Assembly (NCBI GenBank): GCA_024644745.1
Contig: JAHEHF010000001.1
Span: forward strand, 40,164-104,163
Source of the DNA: Flavobacteriaceae bacterium
GTDB taxonomy: Bacteria; Bacteroidota; Bacteroidia; Flavobacteriales; Flavobacteriaceae
Direction of reading: 5' to 3'
DNA length: 64,000 nt
The notes under the pieces were generated by a model. The model was given only the letters and a program-made list of their open reading frames with translations, was not told where the DNA came from and searched no databases. Below, piece after piece: positions 1 through 10,191 of the stretch. Made by a program: the position numbers and the translations under genes. Numbering within the stretch: position 1 is the first letter of the stretch; the number at the start of each line of letters is the position of its first letter.

Positions 1-77
1 GCTATTAATTCCAAGCCATTGGTCTGTCTTTTCTTTTCCTCTGATATCAGGTCAAAAATGATTTGATCTCGGTGCAT
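1..77 (-). CDS. glyA: Serine hydroxymethyltransferase, 5' end only (runs off the window)
   Basis: Reverse complement of 1-77 reads ATG... MHRDQIIFDLISEEKKRQTNGLELIA, matching the conserved N-terminus of GlyA (..FELIxxEKxRQxxGLELIASEN). Confidence 0.8.
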   Translation of the reverse strand, partial: MHRDQIIFDLISEEKKRQTNGLELI

Positions 78-218
78 GAATATAGATTTTATGATAATGT
101 TAAATATGATCACAAAAGTAGTAAATTCATTCTTCAAATAGTAAGAAACTTATATATTTGAATAGGAATCATGGTATTCCCAAATTAAAGATAATTTTTT
201 ATTAAATTCTCAAAAATC

Positions 219-1499
219 ATGAAGATAACTGCCAACAATCCAAACCGAAAATCCTGGTTAGATGTGAACAAGAATTCGGATTTTCCGATACAGAACATTC
301 CTTTTGGTGTTTTTTTAACCAGGGATGACATCACGACCATAGGAACCAGAATCGGAGATTATGCCATCGATCTGGCGGCCCTTCACCAGCTGGGCTATTT
401 TGAAGGCATACCCCTTACCGATGACATCTTCATGCAAGACACGCTCAATGACTTCATCACCGACGGAAGAATGACCTGGCGCTTGGTTAGAAATCGTATT
501 GCTGACATTTTCGACGAGACCAACCCTAAGCTAAGAGATCAGGAAAAGCACCGGGATACCGTTATTTTTGAGATGGACCAGGTCGAAATGCTCTTACCGG
601 TTCAAATCGGGGATTATACTGATTTTTACTCCAGTAAAGATCATGCGATGAATGTTGGAAGCATGTTTCGTGATCCAGAAAATGCCCTGTTTCCGAATTG
701 GCTTCACTTGCCAGTAGGTTACCATGGAAGGGCCTCTTCGATTGTGGTGTCAGGAACCAAGGTCAGGAGACCCGTAGGGCAAACCATGCCTTCCGGTGCT
801 GAATCTCCTGTTTTTGGCCCTTCAAAATTATTGGATTTTGAAGTCGAAATGGCGTTTATAACAACTGATGCAAATAAATTAGGGAAATCCATCCCCCTCT
901 CTGATACCAGAGATTATATTTTTGGCATGGTATTGATGAATGACTGGAGTGCAAGAGATCTTCAAAAATGGGAATATGTGCCGCTTGGCCCTTTTCTGGG
1001 AAAAAGTTTTGCGACTACAATTTCACCATGGATCGTTACGCTGGATGCCCTTGAACCTTTTAAAACAAAGGGACCTGATCAGGTACCTGCACCTTTGCCC
1101 TATTTAGCGGAAGAGGGAGATTCAAGTTATGACATACAAATTGAGACTTCAATTAAACCCAAAAAAGAAGAAGAAACGCTGGTGAGTGTTACCAATTTCA
1201 AGAACCTTTACTGGAGCATTTCACAACAGTTGGCTCACCAGACTGTCAACGGATGTAACGTCCGTACAGGAGACCTTTATGGAAGCGGTACAATTTCGGG
1301 TAAAGACAAAAAAAGCTTTGGTTCTATGCTTGAGTTGACCTGGGCCGGTAAAAACCCTGTCAAAATGAATGATGGTACAGAAAGAAAATTTATTCAAAAC
1401 GGCGATACGGTAATCATGAGAGGGTTCTGCCAAAATAATGAGGTCAGAATTGGTTTTGGGGAATGCAAGGGCAAAGTTAAGAAAGCCTATGCCCCATAA
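219..1499 (+). CDS. fahA: Fumarylacetoacetase
   Basis: 426-aa ORF with FAH motifs (DFYSSKDHAMNVG, LPVGYHGRASSIVVSGT, DFEVEMAF, NDWSARDLQKWEYVPLGPFLGKSF). Confidence 0.95.
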   Translation: MKITANNPNRKSWLDVNKNSDFPIQNIPFGVFLTRDDITTIGTRIGDYAIDLAALHQLGYFEGIPLTDDIFMQDTLNDFITDGRMTWRLVRNRIADIFDETNPKLRDQEKHRDTVIFEMDQVEMLLPVQIGDYTDFYSSKDHAMNVGSMFRDPENALFPNWLHLPVGYHGRASSIVVSGTKVRRPVGQTMPSGAESPVFGPSKLLDFEVEMAFITTDANKLGKSIPLSDTRDYIFGMVLMNDWSARDLQKWEYVPLGPFLGKSFATTISPWIVTLDALEPFKTKGPDQVPAPLPYLAEEGDSSYDIQIETSIKPKKEEETLVSVTNFKNLYWSISQQLAHQTVNGCNVRTGDLYGSGTISGKDKKSFGSMLELTWAGKNPVKMNDGTERKFIQNGDTVIMRGFCQNNEVRIGFGECKGKVKKAYAP

Positions 1500-1512
1500 A
1501 AAAATGCATGAG

Positions 1513-1890
1513 TCAATAAGGTATCGACTGAAGGATGTCTAAAATTCCAAAATGCGACCCATGCTTGAATACCTTTCCATGTTTTAATACGATCACCTGG
1601 GGAGATTCATGCCTGACTTCCAGCGCTTCAGCGATCATGTTAGATAAAGTCCTGTGGGTAAAAATATTGAGAAAGTAATAAGTTTGCTCCCTGTCACGCA
1701 TTTGTTTTTCAAATCTTCTCAATACCATGGAGCTTGTTCCACACCTGCTACTGTGCTTAAAGATAAAGACAGGCCGGTTTTCAGATTCGGCCAGCAATTG
1801 TGACCACTGATCAATTCCAATAAGTTCTATTTTCAAATCTTCACCATTCTCAGGATTCGATCTGTTACTTCCTCCAAAAATTTTAAACAT
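1513..1890 (-). CDS. ytxJ: Bacillithiol-system redox-active protein YtxJ (monothiol bacilliredoxin family)
   Basis: 125 aa; thioredoxin-like with FKHSSRCGTSSM active-site region and SPQVIVLKHGKVFKHGSH C-terminal block. Confidence 0.85.
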   Translation of the reverse strand: MFKIFGGSNRSNPENGEDLKIELIGIDQWSQLLAESENRPVFIFKHSSRCGTSSMVLRRFEKQMRDREQTYYFLNIFTHRTLSNMIAEALEVRHESPQVIVLKHGKVFKHGSHFGILDILQSIPY

Positions 1891-1895
1891 AACAT

Positions 1896-3158
1896 TTATT
1901 CCTTTCGTTCCAATTCAAATACTGTGATTTCGGGCCAGATACCTACCCTCCCCGGAAAACCGAGAAATCCAAAACCTCTGTTGACATATAACAACTGCCC
2001 TTCTTTTTCATATAGACCGGCCCATTGCGGGTAAACATATTTAATGGGAGACCATTTAAAACCCGGGATTTCTATACCGAGCTGCATGCCGTGCGTATGG
2101 CCAGATAAAGTCAGGTCAAAGTGGACGGGATGAGCAACTGCCTTTTTGTTCCAATGCGTCGGGTCATGCGTCATCAAAATCTTAAAGCCGGCAGTTTCTA
2201 AGCCTTTCAGAGCCACATCCAGATCTCCTTTTCGGGGAAAAGGTGGATTCCCCCAGTTTTCAACGCCATAGATCCCAATTTCATCATCTCCTTTGCGAAC
2301 TGTTGCATTCTCATTGTTCAACAAGGTAAAACCCAATTCCTTCTGATAATCATAAAGCAGTTGCATATTGTCTTTTTTATCCTGCTCCGAATCCCACTTT
2401 TTGTAATCACCGTAATCATGATTTCCTAAAATGGAAAAAATCCCGTCAGGAGCACTCAGTTTCTTAAAGTCCTCAATAAACGGCAGGATCTCCCGTGAGT
2501 CATTATTTACAAGGTCACCTGTAAATAGAATCAAATCCGCATTTTGCTGATTGACCATCTCAATGCCTTCCTGAATCGCATCCCTGTTGTCAAAACTACC
2601 CGCATGTATATCGGAAATTTGAACAATTTTATACCCGCTAAAGGCCTTCGGCAGGTTTTTTAAAGAAAGTTTAACCTGATTAACCTTGAAATTGTATTTA
2701 CCTCTGGTAATTCCAAAGAGCATAGAGGCAAAGGGTATGGACGCGACGATCAGTCCGGTTTGTCTGATAAAATTTCTTCTGCCATTTTTCGTTTGCGTCA
2801 CTTTTTCGGTTCTGAATAAATTTAAAAGGAACAAAAAAACCAGTTTCAAAAGTCGTACAAGGTCTTCAGAAAGGAAGAACAGGATGAGCAATAATTTAAA
2901 TCCAAAAAAAGAAAAGAAAAAACCTATGAATAAATTCTGTACCAGGTTCACCTGAAGCGGTTTTAACATAAACGTGGTGTACAGAAAATAAAACCCGATA
3001 TAACCCATGCAGACGGCCACAAAGTAAAGAATGACTAAAAAATGCTTCCACTTGTGCGTGCGCATGCTCCTTTGCAATGCCAAATAAACATAAGCATCCA
3101 TGCCCAAAAGGACAAGCATGGTCCAATAAATATTAATAGAAATATTTCTTGTCGACAT
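1896..3158 (-). CDS. Membrane-associated metallophosphoesterase
   Basis: N-terminal TM helices, then VQISDIHAGSF, FTGDLVNND, ILGNHDYGDY, LSGHTHGMQ metallophosphatase motifs. Confidence 0.92.
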   Translation of the reverse strand: MSTRNISINIYWTMLVLLGMDAYVYLALQRSMRTHKWKHFLVILYFVAVCMGYIGFYFLYTTFMLKPLQVNLVQNLFIGFFFSFFGFKLLLILFFLSEDLVRLLKLVFLFLLNLFRTEKVTQTKNGRRNFIRQTGLIVASIPFASMLFGITRGKYNFKVNQVKLSLKNLPKAFSGYKIVQISDIHAGSFDNRDAIQEGIEMVNQQNADLILFTGDLVNNDSREILPFIEDFKKLSAPDGIFSILGNHDYGDYKKWDSEQDKKDNMQLLYDYQKELGFTLLNNENATVRKGDDEIGIYGVENWGNPPFPRKGDLDVALKGLETAGFKILMTHDPTHWNKKAVAHPVHFDLTLSGHTHGMQLGIEIPGFKWSPIKYVYPQWAGLYEKEGQLLYVNRGFGFLGFPGRVGIWPEITVFELERKE

Positions 3159-4343
3159 TTAAACTTTTCTACGCTTCTTCTCTCTGCTGATCAAATCCAG
3201 TTCGCGGTTGGTTTGCCCGGCAACAGATGTGTTTTCCTCGGCCCGTCTGATCAGGTAGGGCATCACGTCTTTAACCGGTCCGAACGGAAGGTATTTTGCC
3301 ACATTGAATCCTTGTGCTGCAAGATTAAAGGAAATATGATCACTCATTCCGTAAAGCTGGCCGAACCATAATCTCGGGTCTGATTTTGAATAGTCAGATG
3401 TATTGATCTTATCCATGAAAAGGTAAGAGCTTTCCTCATTGTGCGTACCGCAAAAAATGGCCATGTCTTCCAGGTTTTCAAACATATAATCAAGAACCGC
3501 ATTAAAATTTTCATCAGTCAATGCCTTGGTGGCACAAATGGGGTCCTGGTATTTTTTAATCTGGGCTCGTTCCCTTTCTTTTTCCATATAGGCGCCCCGA
3601 ACCAGTTTCATTCCTATTTTAAAACCCTTTTCACGTGACCTTTGATGTAATTTTTTCAAATAATCCATTCGGTCATGACGGTACAATTGCAGGGTGCTGA
3701 ATATGATGACTTTCTTCTTATTGTATTGTTCCATGAGAGATTCAAGAATATCATCTGCTGCATCTTGCATCCAGCTTTCCTCAGCGTCGACCAACAGGCA
3801 GACATCCTGATCAAAACAGGCCTTGGCCACGCGGTCATAACGATCTAACACACGTTGCCATTCGAGCTTCTCATCCTCGGTCAAAACAGCCTTTTCAGAT
3901 ACTTTCTGGTATATTTTCAGCCTGCCGAAACCCGTGGGTTTAAAAACGGCAAAAGGCAAGGCCTCTTTTTCCTTGACGAATTGAATCAGAGCCAAAGATT
4001 TTTCCATGACCCTGTCAAACTGTGTCTCTTCTTCCTTTCCTTCCACAGAATAATCTAGTACAGAATATACTCCTTTACTGAACATTTTATCAATGATGGG
4101 CATGCAATCCTTTTCATTGACTCCCCCACAGAAATGATCAAAAACACTGGCTCTGATCAAACCCTCAACAGGAAGAGATGATTTCAAGGCAAATTTTGTT
4201 ACAGCAGTGCCAATTTTAACCAGGGGTTCACTTTTGATTAAGCGGAACAGAAAATAGGCGCGTTCCAGCTCTGAATCCGATTTTAAACCAAAGGCTACTT
4301 CAGTATTATTAAAAAGATGATCCATGTATTTTTTATTTTCCAC
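3159..4343 (-). CDS. Proline dehydrogenase
   Basis: 394 aa; KLVRGAYMEKERERA, GTHNEESS, LPFGPVKDVMPYLIRRAEENTSVAGQ motifs of the ProDH barrel. Confidence 0.93.
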   Translation of the reverse strand: MENKKYMDHLFNNTEVAFGLKSDSELERAYFLFRLIKSEPLVKIGTAVTKFALKSSLPVEGLIRASVFDHFCGGVNEKDCMPIIDKMFSKGVYSVLDYSVEGKEEETQFDRVMEKSLALIQFVKEKEALPFAVFKPTGFGRLKIYQKVSEKAVLTEDEKLEWQRVLDRYDRVAKACFDQDVCLLVDAEESWMQDAADDILESLMEQYNKKKVIIFSTLQLYRHDRMDYLKKLHQRSREKGFKIGMKLVRGAYMEKERERAQIKKYQDPICATKALTDENFNAVLDYMFENLEDMAIFCGTHNEESSYLFMDKINTSDYSKSDPRLWFGQLYGMSDHISFNLAAQGFNVAKYLPFGPVKDVMPYLIRRAEENTSVAGQTNRELDLISREKKRRKV

Positions 4344-4412
4344 AAAGATACTCAGTGTGATTTATTTTTTTCAAATATTTCACCGTTATTTGCATGACAA
4401 AAGTTCAATTTT

Positions 4413-5483
4413 ATGACCTCAATATTATCTACCGATTATTACGTGCATTTTCAGGAAAATGCCTATGCTGCTTTGCATGAATACTTGGAGAAAAATTTTT
4501 GCTCAAAAATTTTCATACTGGTCGATTCCAATACAAAAAAATACTGTTTGCAGGGCTTTCTTGACAAAGCAAATTTAAATCTGAGCCATGAGGTTATTGA
4601 GATCAGTGCAGGCGAAGCCTATAAAAATATTGATACCTGCAGTTTTCTATGGAACCAATTATCGGACCTTGGTGCAGACAGAAAGTCGCTTATGATCAAC
4701 CTCGGAGGCGGTGTGATCACAGACATGGGCGGCTTTGTTGCCTCCACTTTTAAAAGAGGAATTAATTTTATCAATATACCTACTACCCTTCTGAGTATGG
4801 TCGATGCATCGGTTGGTGGAAAAACAGGGGTGGATCTGGGCGTATTGAAAAACCAGATAGGGCTTTTCAGCAATCCCGAAATGGTGCTGATCGATATGGA
4901 CTTTCTAAAAACCGTTTCGAAAAGAGAAATGAGGTCCGGTCTGGCCGAAATCATTAAATACGGCTTCACTTTTGACAGGCAGCTTTGGGAACAGATTCAA
5001 AATTTTACCGACATAGACCTGAAAAAAATTACCCATTTGATTCACAGATCTATAGAGATCAAAAATGATGTGGTGCTGCAGGACCTTCTCGAAAATAACC
5101 TTCGGAAATCCTTGAACTTTGGACACACCGCAGGACATGCCATAGAATCCTATTTTCTTGAATCCACCTCCAAACCGGATCTGACCCATGGGGAAGCGAT
5201 CGCAGTAGGTATGATCATTGAATTGTATTATTCTGTGAAACTCAATGGTTTCCCTCTTGACCTGACTCATGAGCTAAAAGCATTTGTTCAAGGGTTTTAC
5301 GGAGATTTCACTATTGAAACGGATGATCTTGACAAGATCATTGGACTGATGAAATACGACAAAAAAAACGTCAGCGGCAAAGTAAATTTTGTGTTGCTTG
5401 AAGGTATGGAAAAATGCCGGATGGATGTACAGATCAATCCGGAGCTCGTAAGAGAAGGATTCTTGTACTATATGCAAAAATAA
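4413..5483 (+). CDS. aroB: 3-dehydroquinate synthase
   Basis: GGGVITDMGGFVASTFKRGINFINIPTTLLSMVDASVGGKTGVD and NFGHTAGHAIE motifs. Confidence 0.97.
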   Translation: MTSILSTDYYVHFQENAYAALHEYLEKNFCSKIFILVDSNTKKYCLQGFLDKANLNLSHEVIEISAGEAYKNIDTCSFLWNQLSDLGADRKSLMINLGGGVITDMGGFVASTFKRGINFINIPTTLLSMVDASVGGKTGVDLGVLKNQIGLFSNPEMVLIDMDFLKTVSKREMRSGLAEIIKYGFTFDRQLWEQIQNFTDIDLKKITHLIHRSIEIKNDVVLQDLLENNLRKSLNFGHTAGHAIESYFLESTSKPDLTHGEAIAVGMIIELYYSVKLNGFPLDLTHELKAFVQGFYGDFTIETDDLDKIIGLMKYDKKNVSGKVNFVLLEGMEKCRMDVQINPELVREGFLYYMQK

Positions 5484-5507
5484 AACAGATCGGAGTGATT
5501 GGTTTGT

Positions 5508-6641
5508 CTACATTTGATTTTTGATCACACGCCTGTACAACTCTTCATATTTGGGGAGGATCTTGTCAATTGAAAACTGGTGCGCCGATTCATAAGCATT
5601 ATTTTTAAATTCTTCCAGACGCTGATCGTTTTCGAGGATATAGATTGCATTTTTTGCCATATCATCCACGTCGCCAACATTACTCAAAAATCCTGTCACA
5701 CCATGGATGTTTACCTCTGGCAGGCCTCCGGTATTACTCGAAATAACAGGAGTTTTTTCTGCCATGGCCTCCAATGCAGCCAGTCCAAAACTTTCAGTCT
5801 CAGAAGGTAAAAGGAATAAATCAGTAAGGTAAAGAATTTTTCTGATCTCGTCGCTTTTTCCCAAGAAGAGAACCTTTTCATTAATGCCCAGCTCCTTGGC
5901 CAGCAGATTGGCCTTTTCTTTATCAGGGCCGTCTCCAACCAAAATAAGCTTGGCAGGTATCTGTTGCTGTACCTTATGGAAAATTCTTAGTACATCAAGG
6001 ATCCTTTTAACGGGTCTTAAGTTACTGACATGAGTCATGATCCTTTCTCCCGGATCCGCGAGATTGCATCTCAGTAATTCGTCCTTTTCAATGGCTTCTA
6101 TTTTTTCAAAATCAATGAAATTATATATGACCTCAATTTCCTTTTTAATGCTAAAAAGCCTTAGCGTATCATTTTTTAAACTCTGAGAAACGGTAGTGAC
6201 CGCATCAGAATGGTTGATGCTGAATTCAACTGCAGGCTTATAAACAGGGTGGCTCCCTACCAGGGTGATATCTGTTCCATGCAGGGTTGTCACGATCGGA
6301 ATGTCTATACCAATGTCTTTGAGCATCTGCTTTGCCATATAAGCAGCATAGGCATGCGGAATGGCGTAATGCACGTGCAAAAGGTCCAGTTTGTATTTCT
6401 CTACAGATTCTACCAACTTACTTGACAGGGCAAGATTGTAAGGCTGGTAATGAAATAATGGATAATTTTCAACAAAAACTTCATGAAAATGAAGGTTGTG
6501 GTTCAAAAAATTTAATTTGACAGGTTGGTGGGAAGTTACAAAGTGAATCTGGTGTCCTTTTTGAGCCAGGGCCATTCCTAATTCTGTGGCTACAACACCA
6601 CTTCCCCCATAGGTTGGATAACAAACTATTCCTATATTCAT
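5508..6641 (-). CDS. bshA: N-acetyl-alpha-D-glucosaminyl L-malate synthase (bacillithiol biosynthesis)
   Basis: GT4 family: MNIGIVCYPTYGGSGVVATELGMALAQKGHQIHFVTS, LHVHYAIPHAYAAYMAKQM, HVSNLRPVKR, ETESFGLAALEAMA. Confidence 0.96.
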   Translation of the reverse strand: MNIGIVCYPTYGGSGVVATELGMALAQKGHQIHFVTSHQPVKLNFLNHNLHFHEVFVENYPLFHYQPYNLALSSKLVESVEKYKLDLLHVHYAIPHAYAAYMAKQMLKDIGIDIPIVTTLHGTDITLVGSHPVYKPAVEFSINHSDAVTTVSQSLKNDTLRLFSIKKEIEVIYNFIDFEKIEAIEKDELLRCNLADPGERIMTHVSNLRPVKRILDVLRIFHKVQQQIPAKLILVGDGPDKEKANLLAKELGINEKVLFLGKSDEIRKILYLTDLFLLPSETESFGLAALEAMAEKTPVISSNTGGLPEVNIHGVTGFLSNVGDVDDMAKNAIYILENDQRLEEFKNNAYESAHQFSIDKILPKYEELYRRVIKNQM

Positions 6642-6830
6642 ATTTATTTTTTAGACTAATGAAGTCGTATTAATTATTCATACTTACAATTAAAATCAAT
6701 TCTCCTTAACAGATAAAAGATTTTAAATTAACTTGAACGATTCCTCATTGAGAAATTTTTCGAATTCCAGACCTACAGACAGATTGAAGGAATAATTGTA
6801 AATTTGCATTTGTAAAAATATTACTTTTCA

Positions 6831-7469
6831 ATGGAATTTGATCACTTTTTATCCTTGATTTCAAAGCTTGACCGGTTAGAAAGCAAGGGTGTCATATCTC
6901 ATTTAAAAATGATCCCGAAAGAAAGACGGATGCCAGATCTTGACAAGATTCAAAATAAAGATATAAAAAGGGCGGCTGTATTGGCCCTTTTTTATCCGGG
7001 AAATAAAAATGAAACTTTTTTTTTATTGACATTGAGAGCCAACTACAGGGGAACCCATGGAGCACAGATAAGTTTTCCGGGAGGCAAATTTGAAGAAAGT
7101 GATCAAAGCCTTAAAAAAACGGCTCTCCGTGAAGCCTATGAAGAGGTGGGCGTTCGAATGGATGAGGTCATCATAAAAAAGACATTGACAGACACCTTTA
7201 TTCCTCCAAGCAATTTTTTGGTAAGACCCTATTTGGGAATCACAGCGCAGCGGCCTGTATTCAACATCAACCATGAAGTCGACCAGGTTATTGAAGTACA
7301 ACTGGCCGACCTGCTGGACGATTCCACGGTGACCACGCAAAATCTGACAACAAGTTATATGAAAAATATTGATGTCCCCTGTTTCAGATTCAATGATCAG
7401 ACGGTTTGGGGCGCTACTGCGATGATGTTGAGTGAAATTAAAGACTTAATCAAAGAAAATCTACATTAA
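6831..7469 (+). CDS. NUDIX hydrolase (CoA pyrophosphatase-like)
   Basis: Nudix box FPGGKFEESDQSLKKTALREAYEEVGV. Confidence 0.92.
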   Translation: MEFDHFLSLISKLDRLESKGVISHLKMIPKERRMPDLDKIQNKDIKRAAVLALFYPGNKNETFFLLTLRANYRGTHGAQISFPGGKFEESDQSLKKTALREAYEEVGVRMDEVIIKKTLTDTFIPPSNFLVRPYLGITAQRPVFNINHEVDQVIEVQLADLLDDSTVTTQNLTTSYMKNIDVPCFRFNDQTVWGATAMMLSEIKDLIKENLH

Positions 7470-7501
7470 TTTTTTTAAGTTTGTTGCGCAAATATTAAAG
7501 A

Positions 7502-8314
7502 ATGGCTTTATTTAAAAAAGATGTCTTCGGAAATAGTCTTTTTATTAAAAAAACTTTGATCCGGATATTGGGTTTGTTTTCGCACAGAAGGTATCGGGGG
7601 TTCAACGAATTACAAATTGAAGGATCCGAAATCATTAGAGATTTACCGGAAAACAATGTCCTTTTCGTTGCGAATCATCAAACCTATTTTGCTGACGTTG
7701 CTGCCATGTTGCACGTGTTTAATGCCGCTTTGAGCGGACGTGTGGATAGCATAAAGGATGTTGGCTATTTGTGGCAGCCAAAACTAAACATATATTTTGT
7801 GGCAGCGAAAGAAACCATGCGTGCCGGCATACTGCCGAAGATCATGGCTTACGGGGGCTCAATTTCTATTGAAAGAACCTGGAGAGAAAAAGGAAAAGAG
7901 GTCAAAAAACAGGTGAAATTATCGGATGTCTCCAATATCACCAAGGCCTTGAAAGATGGTTGGGTCATTACATTTCCTCAGGGTACAACAACACCATTTA
8001 AACCCATCAGAAGGGGAACTGCTCATATTATAAGACAAAACAAGCCGATTGTCATACCCGTGGTCATTGACGGATTCAGGAGGTCCTTTGACAAAAAAGG
8101 CCTGATGATCAAAAAAAGAGGGATTTTACAATCCATGGTTATTAAAAAGCCAATGGATATTGATTATGAAAATGACAGCATTGATGACATTGTTGAAAAG
8201 CTGCAATATGCCATCGAACAACACCCCTCATTTCTCAAAGTGACCAAGGTGGAAGATTATGATAAAAGCGAGAAAGAACTCAATAAAAAAAGAGAATTCT
8301 GGGACTTGTATTAA
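7502..8314 (+). CDS. Lysophospholipid acyltransferase (PlsC family)
   Basis: VANHQTYFADV (HX4D-like) and FPQGTTTPFKPIRRGTAHIIRQNKPIVIPVV. Confidence 0.88.
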   Translation: MALFKKDVFGNSLFIKKTLIRILGLFSHRRYRGFNELQIEGSEIIRDLPENNVLFVANHQTYFADVAAMLHVFNAALSGRVDSIKDVGYLWQPKLNIYFVAAKETMRAGILPKIMAYGGSISIERTWREKGKEVKKQVKLSDVSNITKALKDGWVITFPQGTTTPFKPIRRGTAHIIRQNKPIVIPVVIDGFRRSFDKKGLMIKKRGILQSMVIKKPMDIDYENDSIDDIVEKLQYAIEQHPSFLKVTKVEDYDKSEKELNKKREFWDLY

Positions 8315-8348
8315 AAAAAACACCCATCAATTGATGGGTGTTTTTTTT
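8313..8348. terminator. Bidirectional rho-independent terminator
   Basis: Perfect palindrome AAAAAAAACACCCATCAA/TTGATGGGTGTTTTTTTT between convergent genes. Confidence 0.9.
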
Positions 8349-8358
8349 ATTGCATCTG

Positions 8359-8832
8359 TCATGATAGCCAGGCCTTCATCATCCAAACTGTTTTTTCCTG
8401 TTCAGCAATAAAGTCGCTCATCATCGCATTTGTACCTTCATCAACAGCTTCTTCAGACTGAATCAATATTTGCCTTTCGATCTCAAGCAGCCTGGTAAGC
8501 GATTTAACGATCAGGTCAACAGATGCGATGTCATCGGAAATGTTTTTGCCAACAGGCACCTTGGCCAATTCCACGTAATCTGAAAAGGTATGCAAAGGGG
8601 TACCTTCCAGCGTGAGAATCCGCTCTGCAATCATGTCTATTTTCTCTTGTGAATCTGTGTATAGTTCTTCGAACTTTGCGTGTAATTCAAAAAAGGATTT
8701 ACCCTTAATATTCCAGTGTAATCCTCTCAAATTCTGGTAATAAATTTGAAAATTTGCCAGTAGTTCATTTAAACTCATGTTTAATTCGGCTACTTTTTTC
8801 CTGTCCAATCCTAACATCGTTTTAGTCATCAT
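8359..8832 (-). CDS. dps: Dps-family DNA-binding ferritin-like protein
   Basis: NLRGLHWNIKGKSFFELHAKFEELYTDSQEKIDMIAERILTLEG. The ORF track begins at a TTG (8865); ATG at 8832 or 8829 is a likelier start. Confidence 0.93.
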   Translation of the reverse strand: MMTKTMLGLDRKKVAELNMSLNELLANFQIYYQNLRGLHWNIKGKSFFELHAKFEELYTDSQEKIDMIAERILTLEGTPLHTFSDYVELAKVPVGKNISDDIASVDLIVKSLTRLLEIERQILIQSEEAVDEGTNAMMSDFIAEQEKTVWMMKAWLS

Positions 8833-8933
8833 TTCTTGATTTTTAATTTCATTCAAATTTCGCAAAAATTGATCGTTTTATTTGATCAGGTTTATTGATA
8901 GTTTTAATATCTTTATCAAAAAAATTGATACCT

Positions 8934-9887
8934 ATGACGATTACGCAATTGAAATATGTGCTGGCTGTAGCAGAATATAAAAACTTTACACAGGCAGCAG
9001 AGCATAGTTACGTCACACAACCCACCCTTTCGATGCAAATTCAAAAATTGGAAGATGAACTGGATGTTACCATTTTCAACAGAAAGAAGAAACCCATAGA
9101 ACTGACCACAATTGGTGAAAAAATTATCAGACAAGCCAGGCTTATCGTGGATGAAAGCAATCGGATCACGGATATCGTAGATCAGCAAAAGGGATTTATT
9201 GGAGGAGAATTCAAACTTGGGATCATTCCCACTATTTTGCCCACATTGCTCCCTTATTTTCTCAAAAATTTTTTAAAGAAGTATCCCAAGGTCAAATTGA
9301 TGATTGAAGAATTGACCACAGAGGAGATCATCAAAAAATTAAATGACGGGCACCTTGACGCAGGTATTGCGGCCACGCCATTGGAAAATGAAGCCATCAA
9401 AGAAAGGCCTCTGTATTATGAGCCTTTTGTCGCATTCGTTTCGGATGACCACCGCTTATCGGCAAAAGAATATATTTCAGAAGATGAATTGGATATTGAT
9501 GATGTCTTGCTTTTAGAAGAAGGGCATTGCTTTACAAACAGCGTCATCAATATTTGTAAGAACAAAAATATGATGGACCATCGTCAGTTCCAGCTTGAAA
9601 GCGGAAGCATCGATACGCTGATTAAACTGAGTAAGGAAGGTTTGGGTATGACGCTCATCCCATATCTGCATACCTTGGAACTTCCCGAACAAGACCAGCA
9701 ATTCCTCAAACAATTCGAAAATACCGTTCCTGCAAGAGAAGTGAGCCTGATCTATCACAAGTCACAACTGAAAATGCAACTCATAGAAGCCTTAAAAAAC
9801 TCCATAGATGCAGTCATCAGAGGAGCAATTACCTTTCAGGATGTAAAGATAATCAGTCCACTGAACAAGAAATCAGTAGAAGTTTAG
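8934..9887 (+). CDS. oxyR: LysR-family hydrogen peroxide-inducible regulator (OxyR-like)
   Basis: MTITQLKYVLAVAEYKNFTQAAEHSYVTQPTLSMQIQKLEDEL HTH; C-terminal EEGHCFTNSVINIC includes a Cys in the position expected for OxyR. Start moved to ATG 8934. Confidence 0.9.
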   Translation: MTITQLKYVLAVAEYKNFTQAAEHSYVTQPTLSMQIQKLEDELDVTIFNRKKKPIELTTIGEKIIRQARLIVDESNRITDIVDQQKGFIGGEFKLGIIPTILPTLLPYFLKNFLKKYPKVKLMIEELTTEEIIKKLNDGHLDAGIAATPLENEAIKERPLYYEPFVAFVSDDHRLSAKEYISEDELDIDDVLLLEEGHCFTNSVINICKNKNMMDHRQFQLESGSIDTLIKLSKEGLGMTLIPYLHTLELPEQDQQFLKQFENTVPAREVSLIYHKSQLKMQLIEALKNSIDAVIRGAITFQDVKIISPLNKKSVEV

Positions 9888-9889
9888 GT

Positions 9890-10087
9890 TTATTTTTCAA
9901 TAAGGGCTATACTCGGGTACAGCTCCGGTCTGTCTGCCGTATATTGCAACAGCCAGATTCTCAATTCTTCAACTTCAAATGGTAATAACCTTTTCACAGC
10001 TTTTTTTAATTCCTTACAAAACAAATGAACATCAAAACTAACTTTTTTCAAAATTGTCTTGGTGTAATCTAATATTGCTCTTGCCAT
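9890..10087 (-). CDS. Small uncharacterised protein (65 aa)
   Basis: Intact ORF with ATG, no overlap with other genes. Confidence 0.6.
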   Translation of the reverse strand: MARAILDYTKTILKKVSFDVHLFCKELKKAVKRLLPFEVEELRIWLLQYTADRPELYPSIALIEK

Positions 10088-10191
10088 AAATATCTTTTTT
10101 TAAAAAATATACAACGCATTCTTAGGAACACTTCGTACAAAGTAACGAATTTTTTTTTAATTGCAAAATTTGAAATTCAAAATACAGAATA

